64,000 bases of DNA, taken from Candidatus Neomarinimicrobiota bacterium. GTDB lineage: Bacteria > Fidelibacterota > JAANXI01. Position 1 is the first letter of the stretch; every line of letters begins with the position of its first letter. The stretch lies in the NCBI GenBank assembly GCA_021734025.1, contig JAIPJS010000005.1, positions 128,112 to 192,111 of the forward strand. Direction: 5' to 3'. The position numbers and the translations under genes are program-made. Below the pieces are notes generated by a model that saw only the letters and a program-made list of their open reading frames with translations, was not told where the DNA came from and searched no databases. Positions 52,762 to 61,574 of this stretch are shown in pieces.

Positions 52762-55395
52762 ATGAAAAAACTTACCATCGCCGCAATCCTGCTGGCCTTA
52801 CCGCTGCAGATCTTTGCGCAGATTTTTATTAACGAAATCGATTACGATCAGCCGAGTACCGATACCGGCGAATTCATAGAACTCACGGGAACGGCAGGAA
52901 CGTACAATAATGTGACTATCGTGTTGATGAATGGTAATGGAAATACACCATATAATACCATTGATCTTGGAAATATTACGCTAACCGATGAGACCAACGG
53001 TTTTGGTTTTTACGTCATTGGTACCGGTACTGTCTCAGAAGCGGATTTTAATTTCTCGAATCCGGACAATAACGTCCAGAACGGCGCTCCTGATGGAGTT
53101 GAATTGCAAGTCGATGGAACGATCGTGGACGCAGCCTCCTACGAAGGTGAACTAAACGATTCCAACGGCGATCCCATGGAAGTGGCAACGCCGGACGATT
53201 CCTACTGGGAAGGCGACGAGGGCAAATCCATTGGCCGGGTCGGGCTGGACGGCTCCCGCTGGGAAGTGATGGACAATTCGCCGGGGGCAAAAAACAACGG
53301 TCAGTCATTGGAACAGGGACTGCCTGTGATTTCCAACGTGTTCCATTCGCCGAGTCCGCCGAACGAAACCGAAAGCGTAACGGTCACCGCTGATGTCACC
53401 GATGCTGATGGCACAATCTCTTCCGTGGAACTGTTCGTCTCCATTGATGGCGGGGATTTTTCGTCCTCGGCTATGACCAACTCTTCCGGCGACACTTACT
53501 CCGGCACTATCGCTGCGCAATCCGTTGGTACGGAAGTCTCCTTTTACATCGAAGCTACCGACAACGATACCAAAACATCCCAGAGTTCCACATACGAATA
53601 TACGGTGATAAGTTCTTCCGGCTACTCCATTGCGGAGATTCAGGAAACCAGTGATGCCGGCACCGGGGGCGATTGCTATCCCTCCCCCTATGTTGGACAA
53701 CCCGTATCTTTCTCGGGAATTGTTACTGCTTCCAGTGAGGGGACGAGATTTGTACAGGATGCCAGGAGTCTTTGGAGCGGCGTGAAGGTTTATGATAGTG
53801 ACGCGACGTTTACAGTTGGTGACAGTGTATCCATTACTGGATCAGTCTCCGAATATTTCGGTATGACAGAGGTCTCGGACCTAAGTGACTATACAATTCA
53901 TACATCCGACAACTCGATTTATGATCCTATGGAAGTCTCAACCGGAACGCTGGGAGGCGGTTGTTCTTCCCAAGGTGAATCTTACGAAGGTATGTTGGTT
54001 GTGCTGAATGATGTGACGGTCACCGGCACAGCTGACCAGTATGGACAATGGTTTGTCGATGATGGAAGCGGTGAGGCAGAGATCGAAGACACCTTTTTTC
54101 CATATGAACCGACTGCCGGCGAACAGTTTGATCAGATTATCGGCGTTGTGAATTACGGATATGAAGAATACGAAGTGCTGCCCCGTTCGGAAGATGATTT
54201 GGTGAAAAACGCAGACGCCCCCACCATCTCTGGCATTACCTCCTCGCCGGATTTTGTTCGGGCCAATAACCAGATCGAGATCCGGGTGACTATTGAGCCG
54301 ACGGTTGGCAGCATCGACTCTGCTGTAATCCTCTACGGCTCCGGCGGCAGCTTTCCGAATACGGCAGCACTGTACCCGGAATCCGGAAACGAGTATGTCG
54401 GTATTATTCCGGCCCAAAGCGGGAATTCGGAGTTTCAGTATAAAATTTACACAGAAGACGATCAGGGGAACAGTGTTGAATCCCCGGAGAAAACGATATT
54501 TGTTGCTGCCGAGTCGCCGATGGAAATCGGGACGCTCCGGGACGACATATCGACGTATGAGGGGCAGGTTGTGACGGTCTCCGGCATCGTGACCATCGGC
54601 GCGGGAGTGCTGGTGGACACCCGCACCGAGGCGTACATCCAGGATGCGTCCGGTCGCGGTGTGCAGCTGTTCCATCCGGACTTAATGGACAATATCGCCC
54701 GCGGTGACAAGGTAACGGCAGTCGGGCGTGCAAGCGTATTCGATGGAATTCTTGAGATAGAAAACTTCAGATATACCATCGAATCCACAGATAACACGCT
54801 GCCGGAGGCGGAAGAGCTGACCATCGCCGAAGCAAACAATTCCGCCTGGGAAGGAACATTCATCCGATTCACCGGCACTATTACCGATAAGTGGTGGGCC
54901 GGTGGCGGTACCAATCTGGAGGTCGCGGACGAGACCGACACAACTATCGTACGGATTTGGGACGTGACCGGGATCGACACCACAGACTTCGCCGTTGGAA
55001 CGCAAGAAAAATTCCGGGGCGTAGCGGGTATTTACATTGACGACGGACAAACAGTACACCAGCTACTCCTGGGCTACGAATCGGACTACGGCACCCAGGT
55101 GTCCACCGATCCGGAGGATTTGACCCAACCGCAAAAATTTGCGCTTTCCGGGGCGTATCCAAACCCGTTTAATCCGGCGACCAATATTACCTGGCACCTG
55201 GACAAGGCTGGACAGCACGAATTGGCCGTCTACAATCTGCTGGGACAGAAAATCCGGGTACTGAGCACCGGGTACGCCACGGCCGGCCGGCACATGACCC
55301 AGTGGAACGCCGGCGACCAGCCGTCCGGCATCTACTTCTTCCGACTGACCGCCGACGGCCGGACGCTCATCAAAAAAGCTACCCTGCTGAGGTAA
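52762..55395 (+). CDS. Secreted lamin-tail/OB-fold protein with T9SS sorting domain
   Basis: An 877-aa exported protein. Signal peptide 1-19 (cleavage before QIFINE). A lamin-tail-like domain (about 20-180; INEIDYDQPS...EFIELTG). An Ig-like domain (185-280), OB-fold region 1 (about 285-475; 'FVQDARSLWSGVKVY', GDSVSITGSVSEYFGMTEV), a second Ig-like domain (475-580), and OB-fold region 2 (about 585-780; 'AYIQDASGRGVQLFH'). The C-terminal sorting domain is at 790-877 (AYPNPFNPATNITWHL ... GIYFFRLTADGR). Same architecture as the 36584 and 42807 proteins. Four nt separate it from the next gene. Confidence 0.9.
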   Translation: MKKLTIAAILLALPLQIFAQIFINEIDYDQPSTDTGEFIELTGTAGTYNNVTIVLMNGNGNTPYNTIDLGNITLTDETNGFGFYVIGTGTVSEADFNFSNPDNNVQNGAPDGVELQVDGTIVDAASYEGELNDSNGDPMEVATPDDSYWEGDEGKSIGRVGLDGSRWEVMDNSPGAKNNGQSLEQGLPVISNVFHSPSPPNETESVTVTADVTDADGTISSVELFVSIDGGDFSSSAMTNSSGDTYSGTIAAQSVGTEVSFYIEATDNDTKTSQSSTYEYTVISSSGYSIAEIQETSDAGTGGDCYPSPYVGQPVSFSGIVTASSEGTRFVQDARSLWSGVKVYDSDATFTVGDSVSITGSVSEYFGMTEVSDLSDYTIHTSDNSIYDPMEVSTGTLGGGCSSQGESYEGMLVVLNDVTVTGTADQYGQWFVDDGSGEAEIEDTFFPYEPTAGEQFDQIIGVVNYGYEEYEVLPRSEDDLVKNADAPTISGITSSPDFVRANNQIEIRVTIEPTVGSIDSAVILYGSGGSFPNTAALYPESGNEYVGIIPAQSGNSEFQYKIYTEDDQGNSVESPEKTIFVAAESPMEIGTLRDDISTYEGQVVTVSGIVTIGAGVLVDTRTEAYIQDASGRGVQLFHPDLMDNIARGDKVTAVGRASVFDGILEIENFRYTIESTDNTLPEAEELTIAEANNSAWEGTFIRFTGTITDKWWAGGGTNLEVADETDTTIVRIWDVTGIDTTDFAVGTQEKFRGVAGIYIDDGQTVHQLLLGYESDYGTQVSTDPEDLTQPQKFALSGAYPNPFNPATNITWHLDKAGQHELAVYNLLGQKIRVLSTGYATAGRHMTQWNAGDQPSGIYFFRLTADGRTLIKKATLLR

Positions 55396-55399
55396 GCCT

Positions 55400-57388
55400 G
55401 TGAAATTGTCTACTCTGATACGCGGAACCCTGCTCTTTTTTCTCCCGGCCATGCTACTGGCGCAGCCGGATCACGTGGTGATCTCGGAGTTTGTTGTGCA
55501 GCCCGACCCCGGGGAGTATATCACGGTTCATAATCCTACGGGAAACACCGTTGATCTCTCCGACTACTACATCACCGACGCCACCGACACAGTCGAAGGC
55601 GATTACTACTACAACCTGCCCTCCGGCGCGGATTACTGGAGCGGAGCTGGCACCGATTTTATCGCCCGGTTCCCGGACGGTTTTACCATAGATGCCGGGG
55701 CCAACGTGATCATTGCCATTCACTCCGAATCCGATTACCAGAACGAGTACGGTTCCCTGCCGGATCTGGTGCTGAAGGAGGATTTTCGTCCGGCGGAGGC
55801 CGGCGAATCCACAATTGGCGGCATCCCGTTTATTTTGGATGACAATCAGGAAACGCTGGTGCTCTTCACCTGGGATGGTTCCGCCTCCACGGTGCAGGAC
55901 GTGGACTACCTCCTCTGGGGCGGTCGCTTGCAGGCCATCGATAAAACAGGAATCTCCGGACACTCTGCGGATACGCCGGCCGATCAGCAGGAGTTTATGT
56001 CCAGCCACGGCGTGGGAGACAAGCTCCAGCGCATCAGCGGCGAGGGGACGGAGACCCAGTCCGGCGGCAACGGTATCACCGGTCACGACGAGACCAGCGA
56101 AAATCTGAGCAGCACCTGGCAGACAGCTTCGGTGGGGAACACTAAGCCGGAAATCAGCAACGTAGCACTTACTCCTGCGTCGCCGATGATTGACGCTAAT
56201 CTCACCTTCTCTGCACAGGTAACCGACGACGGATCGGTGGCGAGCGTCGAACTGGCCTACACGTTCGGAGGCAATGAAAACTCGTCGGCCATGTCCCCTG
56301 GCCAGAACGATACCTACAGCGTAACGCTCGATGCGATGGGGGAAGCCGGGACGCTGAATTATCGAGTCCGCGCCACAGACGACACCGGTTTGCGGGACTC
56401 CACCCGAATCTTCAGCGTGGAGATTTCAGAACCGGCGCCGGAAATCACCATCGCTGAAATCGTCGACAATCTCTCCGAGTACGACGGCCAGACCGTCACC
56501 GTGGACGGCGTGGTCACCATGCCGGCCGGGCAGCTGCGAACAACGTTCACCGAGGCGTATTTCCAGGACGAATCCGGCCAGGGGATCATCCTGTACCGCT
56601 CGTCGCTGGATACCTCGTTTCATCGCGGCGATTCCCTGGAAGTCACCGGCACGGTTACCGATTTCAATGGAACACCGGAGCTGGAATACACGGGTATGAC
56701 GTCACTGAAGGAAAACGCCGAGCTCCCGGTGGTTGAGTTGACCATCGAAGAATTTAATACGCTTGAGTACAACTGGACGTACGTGGAGGTCTGGGGTAAA
56801 ATCACCGCCCGGCAGGATCTTGTAGGTGGTGGGACAAACGTTACCATTGAAGATCCCACCGGCGCCACCACCACCGTCCGGATCTGGAATTCCACGAATC
56901 TGCTGTACAATGAGGATGAGGATCTGGTGAGCCAGGCCATGGACGACCTCCTGCAAGTTGGCAACCTGGTTGACGTCCGGGGTGTTGCCAGCGAGTTTAA
57001 CGGCGAGAGCCAGGTACAGCCGGCGTTTCCGGATGAGATTTCCGAGCACCAGGAGGGCGAGGTCGGCGACTACCAGGCGGAATTGAACGTGGCGCCGTAT
57101 CCGTTCGTGCCGCAGCTGGGGGAGAATATCGCGTACGAGTTCAGCTATCCTGCCAACAGCCGAATCAAGTTGAGAATCTACGATACCTCGGGCCGCTACG
57201 TGACCTCGCTCTACGACGAATTCCGCGGACTCTCCTTCTACATCGAGGGCACCTGGGACGGCCGGAACGAGATCAACGAGATCGTGCCGGCCGGCGTCTA
57301 TGTGATGCACCTGGAGGTCACCGACGTGCAAACTGGCGATCTCTCCACGGATACCGCCCCGGTGGTAATTGGAGTGTACGGGAAATGA
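55400..57388 (+). CDS. Secreted lamin-tail/OB-fold protein, shorter paralogue
   Basis: A 662-aa exported protein starting at GTG. Signal peptide to LLA, then QPDHVVISEF. A lamin-tail domain (about 22-235; VVISEFVVQPDPGEYITVHN), an Ig-like domain (245-345) and one OB-fold region (about 350-550; 'AYFQDESGQGIILYRSS', GDSLEVTGTVTDFNG). The C-terminal 100 residues are FlgD-like ('GLSFYIEGTWDGRNE', 'VPAGVYVMHLEV') but lack the usual YPNPFNP, reading APYPFVP. It may use a different anchoring or release route. Confidence 0.87.
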   Translation: MKLSTLIRGTLLFFLPAMLLAQPDHVVISEFVVQPDPGEYITVHNPTGNTVDLSDYYITDATDTVEGDYYYNLPSGADYWSGAGTDFIARFPDGFTIDAGANVIIAIHSESDYQNEYGSLPDLVLKEDFRPAEAGESTIGGIPFILDDNQETLVLFTWDGSASTVQDVDYLLWGGRLQAIDKTGISGHSADTPADQQEFMSSHGVGDKLQRISGEGTETQSGGNGITGHDETSENLSSTWQTASVGNTKPEISNVALTPASPMIDANLTFSAQVTDDGSVASVELAYTFGGNENSSAMSPGQNDTYSVTLDAMGEAGTLNYRVRATDDTGLRDSTRIFSVEISEPAPEITIAEIVDNLSEYDGQTVTVDGVVTMPAGQLRTTFTEAYFQDESGQGIILYRSSLDTSFHRGDSLEVTGTVTDFNGTPELEYTGMTSLKENAELPVVELTIEEFNTLEYNWTYVEVWGKITARQDLVGGGTNVTIEDPTGATTTVRIWNSTNLLYNEDEDLVSQAMDDLLQVGNLVDVRGVASEFNGESQVQPAFPDEISEHQEGEVGDYQAELNVAPYPFVPQLGENIAYEFSYPANSRIKLRIYDTSGRYVTSLYDEFRGLSFYIEGTWDGRNEINEIVPAGVYVMHLEVTDVQTGDLSTDTAPVVIGVYGK

Positions 57389-57690
57389 AAAACCATAGAT
57401 TAGCCGCGAAGGACACGAATAAAAACGCGAAGAAAGAAAAAAAAGATAATGAAATACCCAAAGACAAAGATCGCAGGATATCAGCACATCCTCTCTTCCA
57501 TAATCTCCATCATTATATGACAGATACACGGTTACTTGCTGCAGACATAACAGGAAATGCGCTTGTAGGGACGCTATTTATAGCGTCCGCCCACAAATAT
57601 CCGGGACGGCGAAAAAGATACACGGACGCGGTGAACCGCGTCCCTACAAGATCGATTGGCGTATCCAGGGCGGAGACATCGGAGAATTCT
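57389..57690. other. 302-nt intergenic region with repeats
   Basis: Begins with an A-rich repeat (AACCATAGATTAGCCGCGAA) of a type common between FCB genes and continues with the 57562-57650 compound palindrome. A frame from 57385 runs through this into the next gene but is repeat-derived. Confidence 0.75.
57562..57650. repeat. Compound palindrome with CTTGTAGGGACGC ends
   Basis: Outer arms CTTGTAGGGACGC (57562-57574) and GCGTCCCTACAAG (57638-57650). Two inner hairpins, GGACGCTAT-TT-ATAGCGTCC (57569-57588) and GGACGCGGT-GA-ACCGCGTCC (57624-57643), share GGACGC/GCGTCC but differ in the inner three pairs. Confidence 0.88.
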
Positions 57691-58593
57691 TTGATTAAAG
57701 TAATTACCACAATTGTGGTTGGTGTCATGGTCGTGCTTGCTGGATTCAACGCCCAGGGACAGGTGACGTCGTCGCAGGCGTATTACGGGGCGCGGAACGC
57801 GGCGCTGGCCGGCAGCGACGTGGCGCACCAGGATGACGCCTGGGCGGTTTTCAATAACCCGGCGGCGCTGTCGGGCATGCAAGGTCTCTCAGGGGTCTTT
57901 TCCTACGAAAATACCCTGGGACAGTCATTTCTTCCGCATGCGCTGGGCGCTGTGGTTTATCCCATGGAAAACTGGGGTAGCGTTGGACTGGGATTCGAGA
58001 ATCTTGCCGTCAACTACGTGGGCCAGGATCTCACCAGCGAGACGGCCGTCGGCTTTTACCACGGATTCGATCTCCAGAATGATGCGAATTCTACGCTCTC
58101 CTTCGGCTACGGCGTCAAATACCTCCAGGTGGATTACGGTCAGTCCGCTGGGCCGTCCGGCGACGGCTCCGACGGCATCGATCTCGGCGTAAGCCGGGCG
58201 GTAGGACTGGATATCGGCTTCCTCGCCAGCCTCCGGGAGCGGCATTACCTGGGCGCGAAGGTGCATAACATCAACTCCCCGCAGATGGGCAGCGGCAACG
58301 CCAGAGTCGATCTACCGATAAAACTGCAGATCGGCGCGGCCTATTCGCCGTATCATCTGGTCTGGACGACCTTTGCCATGACCCGAGAGGCCGGCACCGA
58401 AACCCAGTATCACGCCGGACTCGAATACCGTATTATCGATCAGTTGACGCTCTATTCCGGCGTTCACTCGAATCCTAACCGGTTTGGCGCTGGACTCCGG
58501 ATTCGCTACAAATTCCTCATGGCGGACTACGGAATGATCACCCATCCGGTCTTTCCCCTGACCCACCAGTTCAGCCTGGGATTCGCTCTGTGA
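57691..58593 (+). CDS. PorV/PorQ-family outer-membrane protein
   Basis: A 300-aa barrel starting at TTG 57691, with GGAG at 57681-57684. The longer frame from 57385 is repeat sequence. The signal peptide (LIKVITTIVVGVMVVLAG) ends NA, before QGQVTSS. The family signature 'YGARNAALAGSDVAHQDDAWAVFNNPAAL' is present in pieces (for example WAVFNNPAALSGMQG). Its stop overlaps the start of the helix-hairpin-helix barrel gene by 4 nt (GTGA), so the two proteins are probably made together. Confidence 0.85.
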   Translation: MIKVITTIVVGVMVVLAGFNAQGQVTSSQAYYGARNAALAGSDVAHQDDAWAVFNNPAALSGMQGLSGVFSYENTLGQSFLPHALGAVVYPMENWGSVGLGFENLAVNYVGQDLTSETAVGFYHGFDLQNDANSTLSFGYGVKYLQVDYGQSAGPSGDGSDGIDLGVSRAVGLDIGFLASLRERHYLGAKVHNINSPQMGSGNARVDLPIKLQIGAAYSPYHLVWTTFAMTREAGTETQYHAGLEYRIIDQLTLYSGVHSNPNRFGAGLRIRYKFLMADYGMITHPVFPLTHQFSLGFAL

Positions 58594-61100
58594 GAAGGAT
58601 CATCTCCATAGTGATACTCCTCCTGGTGGCGCTGCCGATCCTGGGCGTTACACCGCTCAACGTCAACCAGGCAACTTTTAAGGAAATTCAGGAATTGCCG
58701 CTCACCCACCAGCAAGCGGAGGCGTTGTACAAATACGTGCAACTGCGCGGCCCGGTGACGAGTATCTATCAGTTACGGGAAGTCGAAGGTATCGATAGCA
58801 AGGCATTGAATGAACTGAAGCCGCTTATCTCAATGAGCATCCCGGATACTACCGAGACCGTTTCCCGATTAGTGAACTATTACAATCGCGTGGAGAACTG
58901 GACGAGCACCGAGGGCGCCAACGAGGGGCTCATCGAGCTCTGGCTGGAGCGTTTAGCGGAACCGAAGAACATAAACGACGCCACCTACAACGACCTTATC
59001 GCCCTGCAGAACGTGAGTCCCGTGGACGCTGTGGCCGTCCTGCAGCGACTGGAAGAGGGATCCATCAACTACCCGGATGCGCTGGAGACCGCCATCGGTC
59101 TTTCCTACTACGGCTACCGGAACATGCGGGACTTTTTCCACTACGGCGATTACGATCCGTACGACCAGATGCATCTCTGGTATAACGTGACGTATCAGAC
59201 GTTTCCGGCGGCGAGGGCGTTTGGTGACGACGTGACCATCCAGACGCCGACGGCAACTGCGGACGCGGCGCCGGGAGCTTCCACCATCGGCACCCATCCC
59301 GGGGAGTTGCAGCACAAATTTTTGGCGACCATCAACCGCCACTGGAAGGCCGGGCTAGCGTATCACCGACAGCTGGGCGAGGCGAACCGCACCACCACGC
59401 TGGCCGGCATGACTGTCCCAGAGATGAAATACGCCGTCACCTACCGGGACCTCCAAATCGGCCCGGTGACATTCGAGCGGATCATCGGCGGGAACTTTAT
59501 GGCGACCTTCGGCCAGGGTGTGGTGTTCGAGAGCACGGATTACTTTTCGCCGCGCCGCTCGGGCTACGGCTGGAGCAAGCGGGTGCCGGGCGTGTTTCAG
59601 GATTTGTCGAGTTCATATGAGTACGCCTTACGCGGCGGCGCATTCCAGGCCAGCGCCGGAAATTTGGATTTTTACGGGTTTGCCTCCAGGCATCCCAGAG
59701 ATGCGGTGCTGAATCCGGACGGCGAGAGTTTCTCCACGCTGATTACCATGTACCCGCGCTCCGACGTGGGCTACGAAGGGCCGTTGCAGCAACCCATGAA
59801 GAATGTGGTAGACGAGGTGACCTACGGCGGGCACGCAAGGTACACCTTCCGGCCGGGGACGTATATCGGTCTCTCCTCCTACGAGAGCCTGTACGATCGC
59901 CGACTGAATCCGGACATTTCGCGATCGGTCATCTCTGCGGAGAACGCCAGCCGGTTCCTCACCACCAGCGGCAACAGCGCCGACCCGGAGATAGGGGCCA
60001 TGTACGGCAATACCGCGGAATCTCCTCTCTGGTCTGAGGCGCAATCGCTTCGGCGCGTCATGGGCGTGGACTTCTCCACCGTTATCCGGAATATCGCGCT
60101 CCAGGGCGAGTACGGCATCGTGGATAAAAACGGTGACATAGGAGATTTCTCCGACGATCCTGGCGCGCTGGTGCTTACGGGATTCCTCCAGTTCGACAAC
60201 CTGAACTTTCTGATGGTCTACCGGGATTACGACCTGGGATACGACAACCCGTATCAGCGTTCGTTCTCCAATTATCAGCGGTACAAGGGCACCATTTTCG
60301 AGGATACGTTTTATCTGAAGGATCCGGTTTACGGCTACCTTTATAGCGCCCAGGCCCAGCCCCAGGCGGAGCGCGGAGTCTACATTGGGTCGCGCTACCA
60401 GTTTCATCGCCAATTCGTTCTGGACACAGATTTCGACACCTGGACGCGGGTGGCGGACAACGCCCGGTATTATCGCACGGTGCTCAGCCTGGAATACCGG
60501 CCGGTGTTCAACTACCGGTTCGACATCCGGCAGAAGTGGCAGTCGCGGGGTTCCTTCAACATACTCGATCCGTCCACCTTCTTTGCCAGAGAAACGATTA
60601 TCCGCGGCGAACTCCGGCTTTCCAATTATAATAATTTGGAGCTTCGATACGTAAACTCTTCTGTGGATTTCACCAACCGTCGCCGACTCACCGTCGACTG
60701 GGAGACCGCCGGCGAAGAACCGTCTCTGGTCGGAAACGCCGGCACCGGCAGCGAAGCGCTGGCCATGCAGGTGGAACACAACTTCACCGACCAGCTGAGC
60801 CTGGTGAGCGAGGTGATGGTCTATCGCGGCTTCATCTGGAACTTCGAGGATACCGATTTCCGGGTGTTCGACAGTCCCACGGATGCGCTGCGCTACTGGA
60901 TTTCGCTGTTTTCCCGGGTCAACGATAACCTGGCGTTTCGCGTTAAATGGACGGTGGATCACCGACTGCCCATCACCAATCACAACTTCGAGCCGATGGA
61001 TTCTCAGAACGTCTACCCGGACACGCGCCTGGACTGGGAGACTATCACGACAAGGGCGTCCACATCGGATATCCGGGTGCAGCTGGATTACGCGTTTTAG
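58590..61100 (+). CDS. Outer-membrane barrel with N-terminal helix-hairpin-helix domain
   Basis: An 836-aa exported protein starting at GTG. After the signal peptide, residues about 20-85 hold a ComEA-like double helix-hairpin-helix unit (PLNVNQATFKEIQELPLTHQ ... 'IYQLREVEGIDSKALNELKP'), a fold that normally binds the DNA backbone. A second HhH-like stretch is at about 125-170. From about 240 to the end the sequence is beta-barrel-like with alternating aromatic strands and a terminal Phe. By inference it may bind or admit nucleic acid at the outer membrane, though HhH units also mediate protein contacts. It is coupled to the PorV-family gene upstream. Confidence 0.85.
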   Translation: MRRIISIVILLLVALPILGVTPLNVNQATFKEIQELPLTHQQAEALYKYVQLRGPVTSIYQLREVEGIDSKALNELKPLISMSIPDTTETVSRLVNYYNRVENWTSTEGANEGLIELWLERLAEPKNINDATYNDLIALQNVSPVDAVAVLQRLEEGSINYPDALETAIGLSYYGYRNMRDFFHYGDYDPYDQMHLWYNVTYQTFPAARAFGDDVTIQTPTATADAAPGASTIGTHPGELQHKFLATINRHWKAGLAYHRQLGEANRTTTLAGMTVPEMKYAVTYRDLQIGPVTFERIIGGNFMATFGQGVVFESTDYFSPRRSGYGWSKRVPGVFQDLSSSYEYALRGGAFQASAGNLDFYGFASRHPRDAVLNPDGESFSTLITMYPRSDVGYEGPLQQPMKNVVDEVTYGGHARYTFRPGTYIGLSSYESLYDRRLNPDISRSVISAENASRFLTTSGNSADPEIGAMYGNTAESPLWSEAQSLRRVMGVDFSTVIRNIALQGEYGIVDKNGDIGDFSDDPGALVLTGFLQFDNLNFLMVYRDYDLGYDNPYQRSFSNYQRYKGTIFEDTFYLKDPVYGYLYSAQAQPQAERGVYIGSRYQFHRQFVLDTDFDTWTRVADNARYYRTVLSLEYRPVFNYRFDIRQKWQSRGSFNILDPSTFFARETIIRGELRLSNYNNLELRYVNSSVDFTNRRRLTVDWETAGEEPSLVGNAGTGSEALAMQVEHNFTDQLSLVSEVMVYRGFIWNFEDTDFRVFDSPTDALRYWISLFSRVNDNLAFRVKWTVDHRLPITNHNFEPMDSQNVYPDTRLDWETITTRASTSDIRVQLDYAF

Positions 61101-61277
61101 GAAAACGGGTATAGGGGTATAAGGTATAGGGGAAAAGATGGAGAACGGAGAAGGGAAATAAAAAACCGCGAAGAAAAAATGAAAATTGAAGAAAGAAAAC
61201 TGAAAAAGTTGAATTCCCGGCACCAAGCTCCGATAGGGGCGATTGCTTTCAGCCTACTAATCTATTGGTGGGGATGC
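61101..61277 (-). repeat. Dispersed hairpin plus pyrimidine-tract repeat, copy 3
   Basis: On the minus strand it reads CCCCACCAATAGATTAG, GGCTGAAAGCAATCGCCCC, GGAGCTTGGTGCCGGGAATT, then a T/C-rich tract ending CCCCTATACC. It begins right after the HhH-barrel stop codon. Confidence 0.8.
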
Positions 61278-61290
61278 TTTAGTAATTGCC

Positions 61291-61337
61291 GCCTCGTAAT
61301 AAGATTACGAGGCTAGCCTTTGAATTTCATTCAAAGG
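61291..61337. repeat. Tandem trinucleotide-loop hairpins
   Basis: GCCTCGTAAT-AAG-ATTACGAGGC (61291-61313) and GCCTTTGAAT-TTC-ATTCAAAGG (61316-61337). Same stems as 17392-17439 in reverse order, which means the locus is inverted. Confidence 0.9.
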
Positions 61338-61352
61338 GGAATCGGAACAGTC

Positions 61353-61384
61353 CTGTCGGTGACCGCTCCAGGCGTCGCCGACAG
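61353..61384 (+). repeat. CTGTCGG inverted-repeat element, copy 2
   Basis: CTGTCGGTGACCGC and GGCGTCGCCGACAG around TCCA. Reverse-complement match to 7156-7187 apart from the loop. Confidence 0.75.
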
Positions 61385-61397
61385 TAGAGATCAGTGA

Positions 61398-61466
61398 CAT
61401 TGAAATCTTATTTCAAGGCGGGACTGGTGATAATCTTAAAAATCACCTCGCAATGAGATTGCGAGG
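61398..61466. repeat. Two further trinucleotide-loop hairpins
   Basis: CATTGAAAT-CTT-ATTTCAAGG (61398-61418, one mismatch) and CCTCGCAAT-GAG-ATTGCGAGG (61446-61466, perfect). Confidence 0.85.
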
Positions 61467-61520
61467 CTATCCTATGAGAATTAAAGCCAGAAGACACCGA
61501 GCCCATGACACGTGACGTTT

Positions 61521-61560
61521 TTAACAATAGCACAATAACACGGTAACACACTAACACTTA
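61521..61560 (+). repeat. AACAC array, copy 4
   Basis: Irregular AACA/AACAC units (TAACACGGTAACACACTAACA). Lies just upstream of the next gene start, like the copies at 8048 and 35292. Confidence 0.6.
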
Positions 61561-61574
61561 TCGCAGATAAAAAT

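Larger units (their letters stand above)
61101..61574. other. 474-nt repeat-dense intergenic region
   Basis: In order: inverted copy 3 of the hairpin/pyrimidine element (61101-61277), two trinucleotide-loop hairpins (61291-61337), the CTGTCGG element (61353-61384), two more hairpins (61398-61418 and 61446-61466), and an AACAC array (61521-61560). No gene. The AACAC array ends 15 nt before the next start. Confidence 0.8.

Noticed and set aside
57385-57690. 102-residue N-terminal extension of the PorV-family gene
   Set aside because: Made of A-rich and GTAGGGACG repeats; a TTG with GGAG sits just before the signal peptide at 57691.
59628-61226. 532-aa open frame on the minus strand
   Set aside because: Fully antisense to the HhH barrel gene, which has a signal peptide, HhH motifs and coupled start; the minus frame shows no domain and starts in a repeat.
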